Shown piece by piece: positions 47,936 through 61,243 of a DNA stretch of 64,000 nt. The DNA lies in contig JAYKAV010002442.1 of assembly GCA_035582835.1 (NCBI GenBank), positions 3,533,429 to 3,597,428 of the forward strand. Direction: 5' to 3'. Position 1 is the stretch's first letter. The number at the start of each line of letters is the position of its first letter. The notes under the pieces are model-generated. The model was given only the letters and a program-made list of their open reading frames with translations, was not told where the DNA came from and searched no databases. This stretch comes from Phoebastria nigripes (taxonomy: Eukaryota > Chordata > Aves > Procellariiformes > Diomedeidae). The position numbers and the translations under genes are program-made.

Positions 47936-48762
47936 TCAGCAATACTGCTGTCAGTAACTTCCCACCATTAGACATGTGAGTGCAGATCTATACAGAAAGA
48001 TAAAAATCTCTTCGTTCTGCTCTCTCCCTTTGCTAAAGATTCCTAACATTTGCTTTTTTAACTGCCACGAAGCACTGTGCTCCCGTCACTCGTACAAAGC
48101 TCTTTCATAACATTTTAAGAATCTGTGAAATGTCTTAACTTTATTAGCGGTTCTGTTTGGCTGGTAAGAACAGAAGTTTTAAGGTGTCTGAAGCCAGGGT
48201 ACTGCTTTTAGCTCTAGAAGAAGCTATAGGTGTAACTCAAGCACCTGTGACACCACAACTTGTTGATCTTTCTGCCTGCCAGCAGGCCTAAGCAAGCACG
48301 CGCTGGCATCCTGGCACAGACACGTGCTGGTCCCTCTGCATACGCCAGCCTGCTGCTCCGAACAGACATCTTGGTCAAGCTTTGTCTTGACAGCATCAAT
48401 ACAAAAAGGAGTGCAATGGTGTCACTTGCAGGCTGGTAAATAAAGAAATAAAACCAACCAAACCCTGTGACCAGGTTCCAAGACAAACACCGAAGATTTC
48501 ACAAATCCCTGAACAATTACTTACCAAAGGGTGCCCAATAATGTCAGGCACCTGTTTTAAAGCCACCAAATAAAGTACTTGCCCACTGTTGACCCCTTCA
48601 CACACAGAATAGTAAGTTGTAGAATTTGTCCTTTAGAGAGGCCAAGAGTATGAATGGGTTAAAGAGCAGAATAGAGTGGAAAAAGGACCTGGAAAAGACT
48701 GATAAATACGCTTATCTGGATGCAGCCTCTAGCTGCAGAAATCCTTAAGCCACTGAGTTTCT

Positions 48763-48912
48763 GAAGCTGGGAGGGTCTAACAGGTGACAGATTGCTTTGC
48801 ATGTGTCCTTTTTCTTCTGCTTTTTTCTCCAAGCCACCGTTAGTGGCCACTGTCTGAGATGGATAGCATCGGAAGGGCCTTTGGTCTGANCCAGAGTGGC
48901 TGTTATAAGTTT
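48763..48912 (+). mobile_element. CR1 LINE 3' end, 5'-truncated
   Basis: The order GAAGCTGGGAGGGTCTAACA, then GTGACAGATTGCTTTGCATG, then GTGGCCACTGTCTGAGATGG, then GGGCCTTTGGTCTGAN with CCAGAGTGGCTGTTATAAG, follows the 3'-terminal region of old amniote CR1 subfamilies (GGCCACTGTC, GGATACTGGGC, GGACCTTTGGTCTGACCCAG, TGGCTGTTCTTATG). CR1 copies are typically 5'-truncated, as here. The divergence indicates an ancient insertion. Confidence 0.75.
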
Positions 48913-49280
48913 GCATAGCAGGGAGAAGGGCAGCTTTAGCCTTTTATCTTCTGTGGGATTGCAGTGATTTATACCAGGACTTGACCGTGGGTTTTGCTGG
49001 CTAACTGTTTAGACTTCCTGTGCCAGTTCACAGGAGTAAGCTGACTTTTGCCCTGGCATAATATTGTTGAAAACAACCTTTATCTTCTAGGAAGCAGGAT
49101 CTTCTGTCTCTTACCTTGGGGAACAAAAAACATATTATTCTGCATGTGCAATACTAGGTATCTGTTTCAGTCCAGTGATAATATTGAAATGTCTGTAGCA
49201 AAGTTAGAGCATACGATGTGCATGTGACCTTTGTGTTGTGCAGTAACACGATGCTTCTTTTGCTTTTGTTTCCTGAATAG

Positions 49281-49386
49281 GGAAGAGGACAAGAACATTT
49301 TTGATTACTGCAGAGAAAACAACATTGACTACGTAACCAAAGCCATTCGATCAAAAAAAGTGGATGTGAATGTCACAGATGAGGAG
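49281..49386 (+). CDS. ACBD6: ACBD6 exon 5: segment leading into the ankyrin repeats
   Basis: A 106-base exon that completes R151 and encodes residues 152-186. It reads EEDKNIFDYCRENNIDYVTK, then AIRSKKVDVNVTDEE. This is nearly identical to the human protein (EEDKNIFDYCRENNID-VTKAI-SK-VDVNV-DEE) and corresponds to a degenerate ankyrin-like helix pair preceding the first canonical repeat. The acceptor is TTTCCTGAATAG and the donor is GAG|GTATGG (phase 0). The donor lacks the common AAG extension but is flanked by a clean frame. Confidence 0.96.
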
Positions 49387-52300
49387 GTATGGAGGAAAAG
49401 ATAAAAGACCATCAATCTTTTAAGTGTTTGGTGTATGAATTCAGTGCCAGTCCTTTTCAAAATTCCCTGGTTAGGATTGTTATAACAAGGTACTACAACA
49501 GTTGGACAAACACTTGGTCATTGAGACAGGGATAATCTATTTGAAAATAGCTTTCCAATGCATTTCTAGTAGTGTGGATGTACTAACTGTGATGCTGTAG
49601 CATATCAGAAACTTACTTTCTATGTTATTTTCAGCAACGCCAGCAGCCACTTGCAGAATAAGATCTTCTGAATACCCCCCTTTCCCCACCTTGTACACTA
49701 AATGTGGTCAAATAGAAGTAGGAAGTGAGGGAAATGACTTTTTTGACCGATGAACTCTGTTCACGGGTGAAGAAGGATTTCTGCCATGCCATCAGCTTTT
49801 CATCGTTTCCAGGTGGAGGGCAAATGAGTGATGCTGGCTTTCCAACTTCACAAAAACAGTGACATCGTCCAGTCTTTCTCTGCTCATCAGAGTCAAAACA
49901 TCATTTCCCCATAGGGAGATAATACAGGCATTGCCAGAAACCTCAAGAAAAAGATAAGTGTCTAAAATTGTGAATTGGCTTGATCCTTTTCTTGGTAGAA
50001 GTAAACACCTGGTGTGGACAGTTTCCTGTTCNTCCTTCAGGAAAGGTAGCGGTACGAGCTCTATGGCCTTGGTTTCGATGCTTGCATACTGCCACCTAGC
50101 CCTGCTCGTGGTCCATCGTATGTACAGCTACTTTTGCCCGCTGCTTTCCAGCACATTGTGTTTTGGTGAACAGATGAAGTGCTTACACATTCATAGACTG
50201 AGACGCCACAAATTCAGTTGGGTTCTCCTGTAGCTCTAAGCAGATTTCTGCCCTCTGAGCCATGACAGCCCCGGCTGGGGCTCTGAATGCTGATGGCAGA
50301 GCCATTTATTATTAATCAGGAATTCATGTGAATTAATTTTCAGAGGAGAGGAGGGAGGGTGTTCACGAGCAGGGTTGGAATTTCACATCATAAATTCAAT
50401 GAACTGAAACTGTCATGTGCCACACAGTCGCTGCAACAACGCCATTACTGAACTCCATCCCTCCTGCCGATCACAGGTTACAGAAGTGAATGTCCAGGGC
50501 AGTCCCACAGAACATGGCTGGAGTCCTTTCATTAACGAAAGCTCATTTTTGGGATCACACGCTTGTAATAAGTGTGTAATAACATCATGTTAGCGTTGCT
50601 TCATTTCCACTGGCAAGATGCTCTTTCGTAGTTAGCAGTGTTCAGAAGCTCATACCTTCCTTTGTGTTCAAGCAACAAATGTGCTTGTTTTCAGCCAAAG
50701 AAATTGTTGTTTTAAAAAAAAAAAAAAAATCAAAATATTTGGTGAAAGATGGCTGAAATATTTTTGTGCTCTAACAACATAAATGCTTAGAACCAGATCT
50801 GAAAACTGCCAGGCGACATCCTCTTTGGGACTTACCCACGAGTCTCTGATGTAAGAGAAGACCTATTTCAGAACTAATGGGTGTTAGCACATGACTATTG
50901 CAGAGTATAGAATTGCTTCAGCACAGATAGGACACTGAAAACCCTGCCTACCTGTGAAAGGCTCATGGAAAGATTCCCACTGGTGCAAAATTTCCCCATA
51001 GATGAAATTCTTACAACCTCAGTGATTCTGGCTTACCCCGCAAATGCTCAAGCAGGGACGTAAGAACCTTTTTTTCTGGCAAGTGTTGGCTTCCTTAGGC
51101 TTGACGCTAACTGGTCCAAAAAAAAAAAAATTAGCATACTAAAAAGAAAAATCTGAAAGAAATATTTATTTCATGTTGTGTTAAGGAGCTGAGACCATTA
51201 CCAATGTTGTTCGGTAGCCAAACGTGTTCTTCACAATCTGGAGGGGAGCTTATTTTCCAGTATCGTGCAGGTTGATTGAAGTTTTAGAACCTGTTTTAGG
51301 CTAGAGATAACCCAGACCGAGTCTTTGGTAGAGTGAAGTGTATGCAAGCATAATCTTGTCATTTTTATTAACTATTTTACTGTTACTGTATAAATACATC
51401 CTGCCATATCCAAAAGATGCCTCTCCTAGCCCTCTGAACATAACTCACGCTGTCAATCCTTTGATTTAGATGCATATAAATTTAAAATGGCAGCAGGGAT
51501 ACATACAAAGAGTTAACTTGTTATGGAACAAAATCTACTGAAGCACCGAATAGTCTCATGCTAAAGTGCAAAGGCGCTAGGCTCAGCCTTTCCTTGTACA
51601 ATAAAGACTTGACTGAGGTTGTAAGGCGTTTAGACGTTATTTCCATGTGATGCGTTAGTACTGTATCTAATTGTATCCCCTCATTTTGTGCAAACCCNAA
51701 ATAAGTTAGCGAAAGGAGAAAAGGAATCAAGAATAAAAATGTAAAATGGGGACAAGCCAACTTACTCAAAGCAAAAGGATTTCAGAAAGGGCAATAGAAT
51801 TATCTGGGGTTTAGAGAGATGCACTTGGCAACTTTTGAAGCATAAGTGGTCTCCTCCCCTAGATTAAAAAAAAATAAAGATCTTCATGTACAGCATTCAA
51901 GCCAGCATACCTGCTAACAGTTTGGATATAATAAACTTCAATTTAGAATTAAACAAAGAATCTAATGACAGTAATCATGTACAAGCTTCCATTTACTGTA
52001 TCTAAATTGCCCAGAGTTCAACAGAATAGCTTGCATTCACTTAGAAGAAGTAGCACAGACTAAAACAACCCGTTTCTCTTACGTATGTCAGCAGGACTAA
52101 TGAAATAAGAAATGGACTGTGCCTGTGAAGTCGCCACAGGCACATCCTGGTAGTGTGGACTGCTTGCTGCCTTTTTGAGAACAGTATTTCTTCAACTTTT
52201 AACAAACCGGGAACTGTTCAAAGGCATAGATGAGTTGCTTTTGTAATTTGTGCTAAGGGCTGTGGAGGTTGTAGGTAGAGAATTTTTTTTCTTAATTGTT

Positions 52301-55300
52301 GGAGCAATCCCAGTAAACAAACACGTTACCTGTGTGCAGTATTTAAGCCTTTGCCAAAACTTTAATGAAAGGCATCTGAAATGATGCTCGCTTAGTCCCC
52401 GATCCTCGTGCTTTTGAGACAGCAAGTGCCAAACTGGTGCCAGCTTGCCAAGGAAAGGACAGGGGAAAAAAATGGGTTTGAAGAAGGATCACATGCTTCT
52501 GGATTTACAGGCTTACTCCTGTCAGAAAAACTTCCCCAAATGTTTCAGAGCTCTGAAAGTGATTGGCTTCCAAACCAAATCTGAAGTTTACCTGTATAAT
52601 TGCAACAACGGCCCTTCCATTCACTGTTTTTGCTATCACGGGGGGATGCAGCCGTTCTATATATATCTCTTCTTAATTACCAGTAATAAAACACTTACCA
52701 CAAGTTAGAGTGGCTCTCATTGCTATACAGCCATTACAGCTGCAAACATCGTGCCTAGAAGTATAGCTTAATATTGTAGCACATCCATTCAGTTTGGCTT
52801 TGTTCTCCTCTTTCTCTGCACTGGCTAATTGATGTGAAAATCATTCCCATCCGTTTGTCTGCTGAGACTCGGTATATCTGAGACAAATCCCTGTCCTGTG
52901 CTTTGTTTGTGAACACCCTGTGACTTGGAGCTGAGTAAAATTGATGTGCTGTTGGCTTGAGAAACTGCTGCAGAAGCTGGCCAAGCTGGCAGCGGTTATC
53001 CAAGCAAAGCACAGAAGATTTAAGAGGCAGGGTTAGTGCACTGGGGCTATTTTTATGCTTTTTTTATTAAATACTTCAAAGGCAGGGGAAAATGCATCCT
53101 CTCAAGTAACTTCTGCAACAACTGTTGTGTGTTTGAATTGCATGGAGGGAGTACCTTGATGTTTGATTGCATTCAGTCAAGACCTCGCTACTGCAGTGCT
53201 TTCCTATANGAAATTATTCCTGTTGCTTTGAGTCTCTCACTGCTTAATGAAATAGTCATATGGGAAGTGTTTTGGGAAAGCTCAATCTGTGGCTCTTAAG
53301 ATTTCTGCCATGTTATTGAAACACANAAACACATGTTATATGCTGATATAAAGCAGCAGCTGTGCAGACTAAAGAATTTTTCAACATGCATAGGTGATAT
53401 CCATGCTATACAAAGAGTTGGACTGTACATTTAGTTTAAGTTTGTCTTATTGTTAAGGTTTGTTTTAAGGAAGACATGGGAAACAGTGTTTATAGCTGCC
53501 TAAGTACATTAGCTAGAGCTCCTGAGCGTTTTAATTTGCCTGATACTATGTAAACAGTAGTGAATATTATCTTGGTTTAAATACAAGTTTCTTAGTAATG
53601 CTTTTTGTTATACAGTAAGTAGGTTGAGATTCTTCTGCAGGTATTTTTACTTCCACATCAAATGGGGTGCTCTTGCACAGAAGGTCTCCGAAGTCCCTTA
53701 CACCCTGAGTTTACGGCGTAGCATGCTGCNAGGATGCAGACATTTCTTGGGTGGAACATGTCAGCTTTTTAATAGTGCACAATTACAATGCAGAGCCATT
53801 TAAGGCACTAATTGGAAAATATTGTATCCATTTAGAATTGCAGAGAAAATATATAGGTAAGCAGAGNGTAATTACCCAAAGTGGAATTGGCCCAAGACTT
53901 GAAATCCATACTCCTGCAAATAGCACAAGGAGATTTTTAATGACTATAGATGATCAGGCTTCAGTTTCTTGTCTCGTTCAAAAGGCAACATTTGCAGCAG
54001 AACCAGCCTTCCAGTGTCGTGGGAAGGGACCAGTTGCACAGTGCTGCAGTACCCCTGAGCTGACAGAATTGGCAGCACTTTCTCTCCCGAACTGTTGGTT
54101 TTCCTTTATTGGTCTCAGCCAACTTCAGCATCAATAAAATGAGGTTCTGCTTGTCCAGAGACAAATGCAAACCAACATATTATAGCCACTAATCTGTAAC
54201 GTGAATTTTGATATAAAGGATAGAAATGCTCTTATTTTGTTGTGTGATTGCACAATAATTACACTTGTGTAATTACAATACTATTTCTCTACACATATAT
54301 AAAGAAACTGAAATCATCTGTCGAAGTATTTATTGCTATTGTGCATATTGCAGATAGTGCTTCTTTCTTTTGAAATAAACATCTGTGGCACAAAAAAAGT
54401 TGGTATTTGTCCAACTGAAATCCTAAGTCCTAATTACCAGTCCAGAGATGAGTTAAGGATGCTAAACATGAATTAAAGATCTTTCCATGTTTACCAATTG
54501 TTTTAAATTGTACTCTTTCCCCCTTTTAGACTTTGATAGTGGTGTTGAGCGCAAGAACGTTAATCATTAAATGGCCCATGGATGTCATCAGTGCTTCCAT
54601 AGAAAGTCATTGTCAGAAAATTCATTCTAATTCAAGGTTAATTAGTGTACCATTAAAATTATGTGTTACAAAAATTAATTACTTGCTGGGTCAAAAAGTG
54701 TGTTAAAAAGCTTAACACAGCTTGTGTCTGGGATTGCATTTCCTTACTCAAAATCATGTTCTACCTCTGCTGCCCTGCCCAAGAATATCCAGCAGAAGCA
54801 GCGTGAGCTTCGGTTGCAGGTGTCGTCTGCCCCCCCTGCTGTTTTGGCACCGTGGTTGGGAAATTTGGCTCACAGTTCCCATTAGCAGATAAATGAGTTG
54901 CTCACCTTGTTTCCCACTGCTCTGTTGAGAGATTTATAACCAGGCGTGGGCTAATTTAACTGATTTCATCTGTGAAGGTCTGTGACTGTTCTGTGTAGCA
55001 TACTGGAAAACACAGGTCAGTCTGACGGTGTCACAGCTTGGGCGATGATTTCTTGGTCATCTGCAGGGTGATTTCCAAGGAATCCCCTGCAAGTGTTCCA
55101 CATGCCATCCTAAATCAGGAGAGACTGATACTAACAGTAAGTCTAATTTACTAAGCGTCCATAGTGAACAAAGAAGAAACCTTCCATCTCAAACTACTTT
55201 GAGCTACCTTTCTCTTTGGAGTTGCTGATATATAAAATCTTCTATAGTTCATAGAAAATGTCTTAGAGCTGCTTGTCAAAAGGCTCTGTTACTGCTTTGA

Positions 55301-56265
55301 ATGCATTTTTGCATTATAAGAAAATAAGCACTCCAGCCTCAGCACAGGGCTGTTAAAGTGTGTGAAACTGTATCACAGCTCTGCTGTGATGTCCTGTTGT
55401 AGAAACAAGCATTACCTTTCACAGGCTTGGCTGTTCTAGCCCAGAATCAGAGCGGCACCCATGAACCCAACCCCAAAAGCTTGGCTTCACTTCACTACTT
55501 CCATAGCCCTTTCCAAGGCCAGCTGGGTTTTCAGATGTGCTGTCAGCCCTCAGAGAGGTCCTGAGCTACTTCCCGTGTCCTTGATAGGCAGGAAGATCTG
55601 AACTTCCATTGCATCCCCTCCCACGGTGGCAGAGACATGCAGAGAGACTTCAGGTGTGCAGAGACTTGTAGAAAGGGGCTGGGAAGAAAAAGCAGAGCTT
55701 TGGGAGTGGCTGGAGGCATGGAAGCAGCAGCCCATGTTGCAGAGCTGAGATTGTGGGTGATGCCTGCCCAGACGCCCAGTTTTAATCTTCTGTTGCAGCA
55801 GAGGTAGGACCCGTGGGTTGAGTGTTTCGGACCTGCCAGAGGAATGAGCTTTTGGGGACTTGGCGCCCAGGTGACTTAGGCAGCATTGAAAATCTTACCC
55901 TTACTGCATAAGTAGTTGCTCCCAGAAAAGTCAGAGGTGTCAAAATCCCAAATCTGTATAGAAAAACAAATCATGTCGTGGCTCCTGCTTGTCGTGCTTT
56001 GCTGCTTTTCCCCTCTAAATTTTTGCTGGCTTGTCGGTTTGATGCTAAGTTAATGAAAAATTGAACTATGTGTCACTTGTAACATTTCTAGCGTTACTCT
56101 GTAAGTCCAAATCAGGAGCAGTAGTATGTTACATACTCATATTGGTATAGTTTTTTAAAAAAGTCTGTGTTAATTTTGTTATTGGTACTCAACACGTCAT
56201 AGCAAGACTGATTCTCTGCGCTTTTTTTTTTGCTGGCTTTGCTAATTTTCTCCTGGGTGTTGCAG
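49387..56265 (+). other. ACBD6: ACBD6 intron 5
   Basis: A phase-0 intron of 6879 bp (GTATGG to a GTGTTGCAG acceptor). It contains A homopolymers (near 50711 and 51119), a possible old repeat at 53890-54070, and an AT-rich sector at 54180-54700 with many TAAT/ATTA words. No additional exon is recognised. Confidence 0.85.
53890..54070 (+). mobile_element. Possible ancient interspersed repeat, family unknown
   Basis: TTTAATGACTATAGATGATC, TCTTGTCTCGTTCAAAAGGC and TTTGCAGCAGAACCAGCC occur in the same order as in a repeat I have seen in other amniote genomes (a TCTCATCCGAAAGACGGCAC block followed by AGCAGCACAG). The family name is not known to me and the edges are uncertain. The 128-codon open frame over this interval is regarded as chance. 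Confidence 0.3.
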
Positions 56266-56355
56266 GGCCGGGCTCTGCTCCACTGGGCGTGTGACAGAGG
56301 ACACAAGGAGCTGGTTTCAGTACTGTTACAGCATGCTGCTGATGTTAACAGCCAG
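56266..56355 (+). CDS. ACBD6: ACBD6 exon 6: first ankyrin repeat
   Basis: Exactly 30 codons, residues 187-216, reading GRALLHWACDRGHKELVSVL followed by LQHAADVNSQ. This is one ankyrin repeat: LLHWA stands for the TPLHxA turn, GHKELV for the second helix start, and LLQHAADVN for the helix end and hairpin. Human ACBD6 has the same repeat, with small substitutions. Ankyrin repeats mediate protein contacts, and in ACBD6 they influence its interaction with N-myristoyltransferase. The acceptor is GTGTTGCAG|GG and the donor is CAG|GTAAGA, phase 0. A one-repeat-per-exon structure is typical. The following repeat exon was not found in the window. Confidence 0.96.
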
Positions 56356-58929
56356 GTAAGAAAGGATTAAAAAGTTGAATTTGTGATGTGATTGATTTGA
56401 TTGATGTGTTACGTAGCCTCCTGACCAGGTGTTTCACATGAAACTGAATTCTTCCAAAACTCCATAGCAAGTTCTCTCAGAGCACTTATCGCAGAGAAGA
56501 ACATCCAAAAAAGGTAAGCTGGGAAAAATAACTGAATTTGGTTGCATGAAATACATAGTCATAAGGGGTCTTTTTCACAGGCCCTGCTGAAACTTCTCCC
56601 TGCAGTAAAGTTTTTTGATCCCCTGGTTGTGGCTTCCAGTGTGACTCGTGGTACTGTTGGCAAGAGGGATTTCCTGCGTACGAGGTGTGTGGTAGCTTCC
56701 TACATGAAGTGCATTCTCCAATATATTTTTTGTAACACTATACTCTCAGCAGAACTTTGTGGACTAATGGAAGGAGAATCCCACTTTGCCTAGCAGAAAA
56801 GCATCCAATAAATGCCTGTTTTCGGCAGAGCACCCCGCAGGGGTAGGTGATGCTTCAGGTCACAGTCTGGTGGGCAAGTGACAGCTACAGTAGGATCTCA
56901 GTCCTGACTGAGGGCAAAGTCGAACGACTTATGCCATTTCCATCCCCACATACCCACCTCACCCCCTTGGAGGTCACCCTTTCTAGCACAATTTGACTTA
57001 ACTGAACATAAAGCAGGTTTTTAGCCACGGCAGTTTGCAGCCCATGTGTCTGAGCTTAACTAGCAGCAGTTTTAGGGTACCTTAATAGACCAGGCTGTGA
57101 ACTGCGCTGGTTCCACAACTGCTTTGCAAGTGGTTCATTCCAGCCAGCTTGAGTCTGCCTGTGCTCATGAGTCAGTGCTCCTAGTTTTGTCAGCTGCTTG
57201 TAATTAAGGGCTGACCTGTGTAAATGCGATCGTGTTCAGAAATAATTGTCCAACATATTTCTGTCGAATTATGATTGACTGCTCTTTACTAGCGTGACAC
57301 TTACTGGCTTTGTTCTCCTGCCCCTTTTGGACATAGATACACCTCTGCTGACAAATTTGCTAGCTCTTACCAGTGAGATCTTAAGCAGCCTTGCAATAGA
57401 TGCTTTGGGAATTTCTAAGAGGTGGACCTTGAGCACAGTTGCAATCTGCAGGCTTCTCAGCAGACCTGTAGCGTTCACAGGCTACAAATAGCTGTGTTGG
57501 TATTTGCGCACACGTGAAATCGTTGTAAAAAAGTCTTTCTTGCCCTTGCCTGGGCAGAATTCCTGGTGGGATGGGTATTAGGAAGCACGGCTCCACAGTA
57601 GCTGGTGAGACACGTATCTTCATGCTTAGACCTTGGGGGTTTCAGTTGTAATGGATTTTATAGGAGTTTTTCCTTACATAGAAGAGAGGCAGTGGAGCCA
57701 GTACAAATGGGGGGCTTTGAAGGCCCCACTGTCAGACTAGACCGTCGCCTTTCAGTCAGAGCTGGTGAGTGACGTGTCGGATACATATGGGAACAGCTTT
57801 GCATTGAAATCGGGGAGGAGACGGATCAGACACCTGCCCGTCCCCTTTGCCCTGGCAGCCTAGGAGATGGTTCGTTTGGGATGCTGTACCGCCGCAGCAG
57901 TCTGAAAAGTCACTTCTCTTTGACGCTTGTCTCATTTCTTTGNAGGTAAGGTCTGACTCTTGGAAGAAAAGGCTATAGGGAGAGTCATCTTATTTTTTCC
58001 CTGAATATTAATTTTCTGTTAAATTCTTCTTCTCTTTTTTTCTTTTTGATGCATTGCACATTTTCTAACCAGATTATTTTTGGCCAGTAACAAAAGGTTA
58101 ATAATAGCCATAAAAAGAAAATCAATCTTTGATTTTTTTTTTTTTTTTTTCCCCTCCTTTCACCACCAAGGTAATAAAGGAGAATTTTTTATAAAGGTCT
58201 CTGTTCGCACGTAGGTGTGTTCCCAGAGAAGGCAGACACATTTTTATTCTCAGCCATATATAAATTGCAATAACATTTCAAGACTTTGTGACCTAATGTT
58301 TATCTCTCTTTTTTCTATTTTGACCTTTACCCTGTAAGAATTCGCATCCAAAGCAAGAACAGAAGAAATTTTAAGAGCAACCAGAAGAAAAAAGGAGAGG
58401 GAAAAACTCTGGCTTCCTAACAGGCCATAAACACCGCAGCGCCTGCTATTATACATTACCAAATGCACTATCAGTTAATGTGTAGGCTATAAGGAACGGT
58501 GGGTTAAGCGTAAGGGAATCTCGGGTGACTTGAATCAGTGGCACTGTTATTTCAGAGCAATGTGCTCTCTCTCGCTAGAGGTTCTCTTCGCAGCCTGCAT
58601 GCAGCACCTCTGCCAGAGCCCCGTGTGCAAGCAACCTCTGCGATTTCCACCCGCTGCTCAGATCTTCAGGTTTTTTTCGGTCTCGTTCAATTTTGCAGCA
58701 GTACCTACATGCAGGCAGCATAAGAGATAAAGAATAAATTAGGGATTATGAGGGTTATGAGCAGGTAGTGGAGGAGAGAAATGTTATAGACCGATTTTTT
58801 TTTTTTTTTAAATTGCCTGTGTTTTAGTATGCTTCTAAAAAGTTAGTCAAACAGCGTGACAGATTTATGCTCTCTTCCATTACCTTTTTAATAAATGCTC
58901 TTCCATCTTGGCTCTCTTGGAGTGTGCTA

Positions 58930-59095
58930 AAGGATTTAGCTGCCCTAAGCAGACAGTGACGGTGGTGCTCTGCTAGGTGACCTGGAGCAAGTCATACCAG
59001 TTCACTGTGCCTGTAGATGTGCCTTACTCGCTTTTTGCTGCCTCATTTTAGTTATCTTTGTACTATCTATTGTCAAAGTACTTGCAGTCCCTGGA
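58930..59095 (+). mobile_element. MIR/CORE-SINE-like remnant
   Basis: GCTAGGTGACCTGGAGCAAG followed by TCATACCAGTTCACTGTGCC, GTAGATGTGCCTTACTCGC and ATTGTCAAAGTACTTGCAG matches MIR order (GTGTGACCTTGGGCAAGTCAC, TCTGTGCCTCAGTTTCC, then an AAAGCGCTT-like end). It is old and diverged. Confidence 0.55.
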
Positions 59096-61206
59096 TCAAG
59101 AGGCTCTGCAAGAGCCTTTGTTGATAAACAGACAGCTTGGGAGCAGGAGGAGAGGTCGCCTGGCTCCGCTCATTCCTGTAGCGTGCTCGAAACCGCTTTA
59201 ATTCTGGGAATAACCACACGCTGCTGGACTGCAGTGGTCCAGCGCCTGTGCTTTTTGTTTTAAACAGTGGTACTGCAGTTTCAAAAGGGTGGTTCACTAA
59301 TGTCACTGAAAAGCTGCAGCCATTGAGTTCTCTGATTGTTCATAATTAGCTCTAATAGCACATTTGAAAAGAGGTGGTAAGCAATTGCCATGGGCAAGGG
59401 GATACAGAAAGGCAACAGGCTTCTCTACTTTGTTGAAAAGGGGCATTTGTGTAATTGAATTACCTAAATCTTCAGCGCCAGAGGCCATTTCGAAGTGGGT
59501 GGTGGTGTGGTATTTTGGAGCTCTGCTGGAAATACCCAGAGCTTAGGACTCAGTCTGAAAACAGCCTCCTTCCACTGGAACTGTTTGCCTAAAATGTAGG
59601 CTTTTAATTGAGTGATGAAGTGAAAGGAAGGGGAGTATATTCCTAACATAACAGTTCTGAAGGAGCTCGGCAACGTGATTATAATATCCATTTCTAGCTT
59701 TAAAATATATGAAGACATGAATAAGTTTTCCTTGCAGAGGATGAGCAACAAAGGAAAACCTTTTTCCCCTACGGGGAGAGTTTTTCCTTGCAATGTTTTC
59801 TCTGGCCTNGGAAAGGAGGTTTTCTGGGGCCAGGGGAGGCACCGAAGGCAAGCCGTGCAGAACTGCACCCCAGCTTCGCGCTCCCCCGCGGCTGTGCCNT
59901 GGCGTCCGCAGTGTTCCCCGTGCCAGGAGCAGTGAGCTGGCCTGGTCAGAGGACTTTTATTTGTCCTCGGTTGCATCTGGTGGTGCAGTGCCAGTGTGGA
60001 GGAGACAGCAGAACTCGACTCCGCTCCTGGATGTGAGGTGCTGCTCAACCAGCTTTCAGAGGAGCTCCTTTAGTGTATTTAGGGGGAAGTTTAGGCACAG
60101 CATCCTGCTTCAGCGCTATTAGGTGGAAGAGTGCTCTTGGGGCAGGGTCTAAGTCTGGTCACCTCCTCCTGCAAGAGCAAGGCAAGTAAGGTGGCTTGAA
60201 AAGGCGGATTCTGTGCCGTGGTGCAAAGGTCCCACGTGATCGCTTATCCTACACAGGGAGCATTGCAGGTATACAAATTACTAGCGCTGTTTTAAGAAAG
60301 ATGAAAGGCATCGTGGTATAGTAATTGTCCAATGAAAGAGAGAAGGGCAAATAGCATCTCTCATTTGTAACATCCAAACAGTAGACCATAGACTCTCCTC
60401 CTGGACTTGCTCTGGCTGCACTTTGTTCCATTTGTGGGTACTCTTTACTCCAAAATAATAATCTGTGTGTTCAGGGCGTGCCCTTGGGAATGCGTGGGGA
60501 ACTATCCTGGAGTGGTTGCCACAGATCAGCTTACTCTGAAAAAGCTTTTCAAGCCTATCTGGCCATGTGAACAAGTCTTAAAATAAATATTGTTAGTTGT
60601 AAGTGGAACTGTATCACTTGACACACAGGATAATTAAGGGCTGTGTACGTATCTATGTGGTAGAGCAGCTGAGTTAAAATTGTATCTAAATATTATTTTA
60701 CGATTTTTAACCTACATCATTGTGCAGTTCTATTAATCAGCTTAGCAGTGTTATGGTAATCATTTGTGTATGCTAAAATTGTACTATAATTATGACTACA
60801 AGGATGAAAAAAGCTATAACTGATCTTCAGTTTTTATTTGCTGACCTTTCACTTTCGTAGTAAAGGTGCAGATCACTCTGCTGAGACTTCAAACCGCTTG
60901 TCAGCAAGTTCTCAATGGTCACCCATGGACCCTCAGGGGTTTGAGAAGGAAACTTGAGAACCAAAGCTGAAAATCATCAGGTTAGGAAATCTGTTGCTAG
61001 TATATGTGGATTTTATTTTATCATTCGTATACACCNGTAATTTCAGTGAAAAGCATCTAGTGTCTGTGCTGTCTGCAGAGAGAGTTGGTTGCTCTTTGGT
61101 GCCAATGATGTATCTATATCTTGTACCAATTCACGCAAGGCTGCGCAGCTGTCTGAAGTCATGCTTGTTAGCATGTGATTTTGAGTTAGCTGGATTTTTT
61201 TTTCTT

Positions 61207-61243
61207 TTTTTTTTTTTTTTTTTTTTTNNNNNTTTTTTTTTTT
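61207..61243. other. T homopolymer with a 5-N gap
   Basis: Twenty-one T (61207-61227), five N (61228-61232), then 11 T followed by a C run. This is an unresolved homopolymer, possibly the reverse-oriented tail of a retroposon. Confidence 0.9.

Larger units (their letters stand above)
38404..49280 (+). other. ACBD6: ACBD6 intron 4
   Basis: A phase-2 intron of 10877 bp (GTGATT to TCCTGAATAG). It holds MIR-like remnants (40608-40680 and 40840-40935), a possible DNA-transposon remnant (41661-41770), an unusually GC-rich sector at 42400-44350 with a CpG-rich patch, a 36-base C tract, a possible CR1 fragment near 46600-46700, and a clear CR1 3' end (48763-48912). No other ACBD6 exon is recognised. 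Confidence 0.85.

Noticed and set aside
53751..54137. 128-codon + strand open frame
   Set aside because: It covers sequence that resembles an old interspersed repeat, contains an ambiguous codon and shows no protein family.
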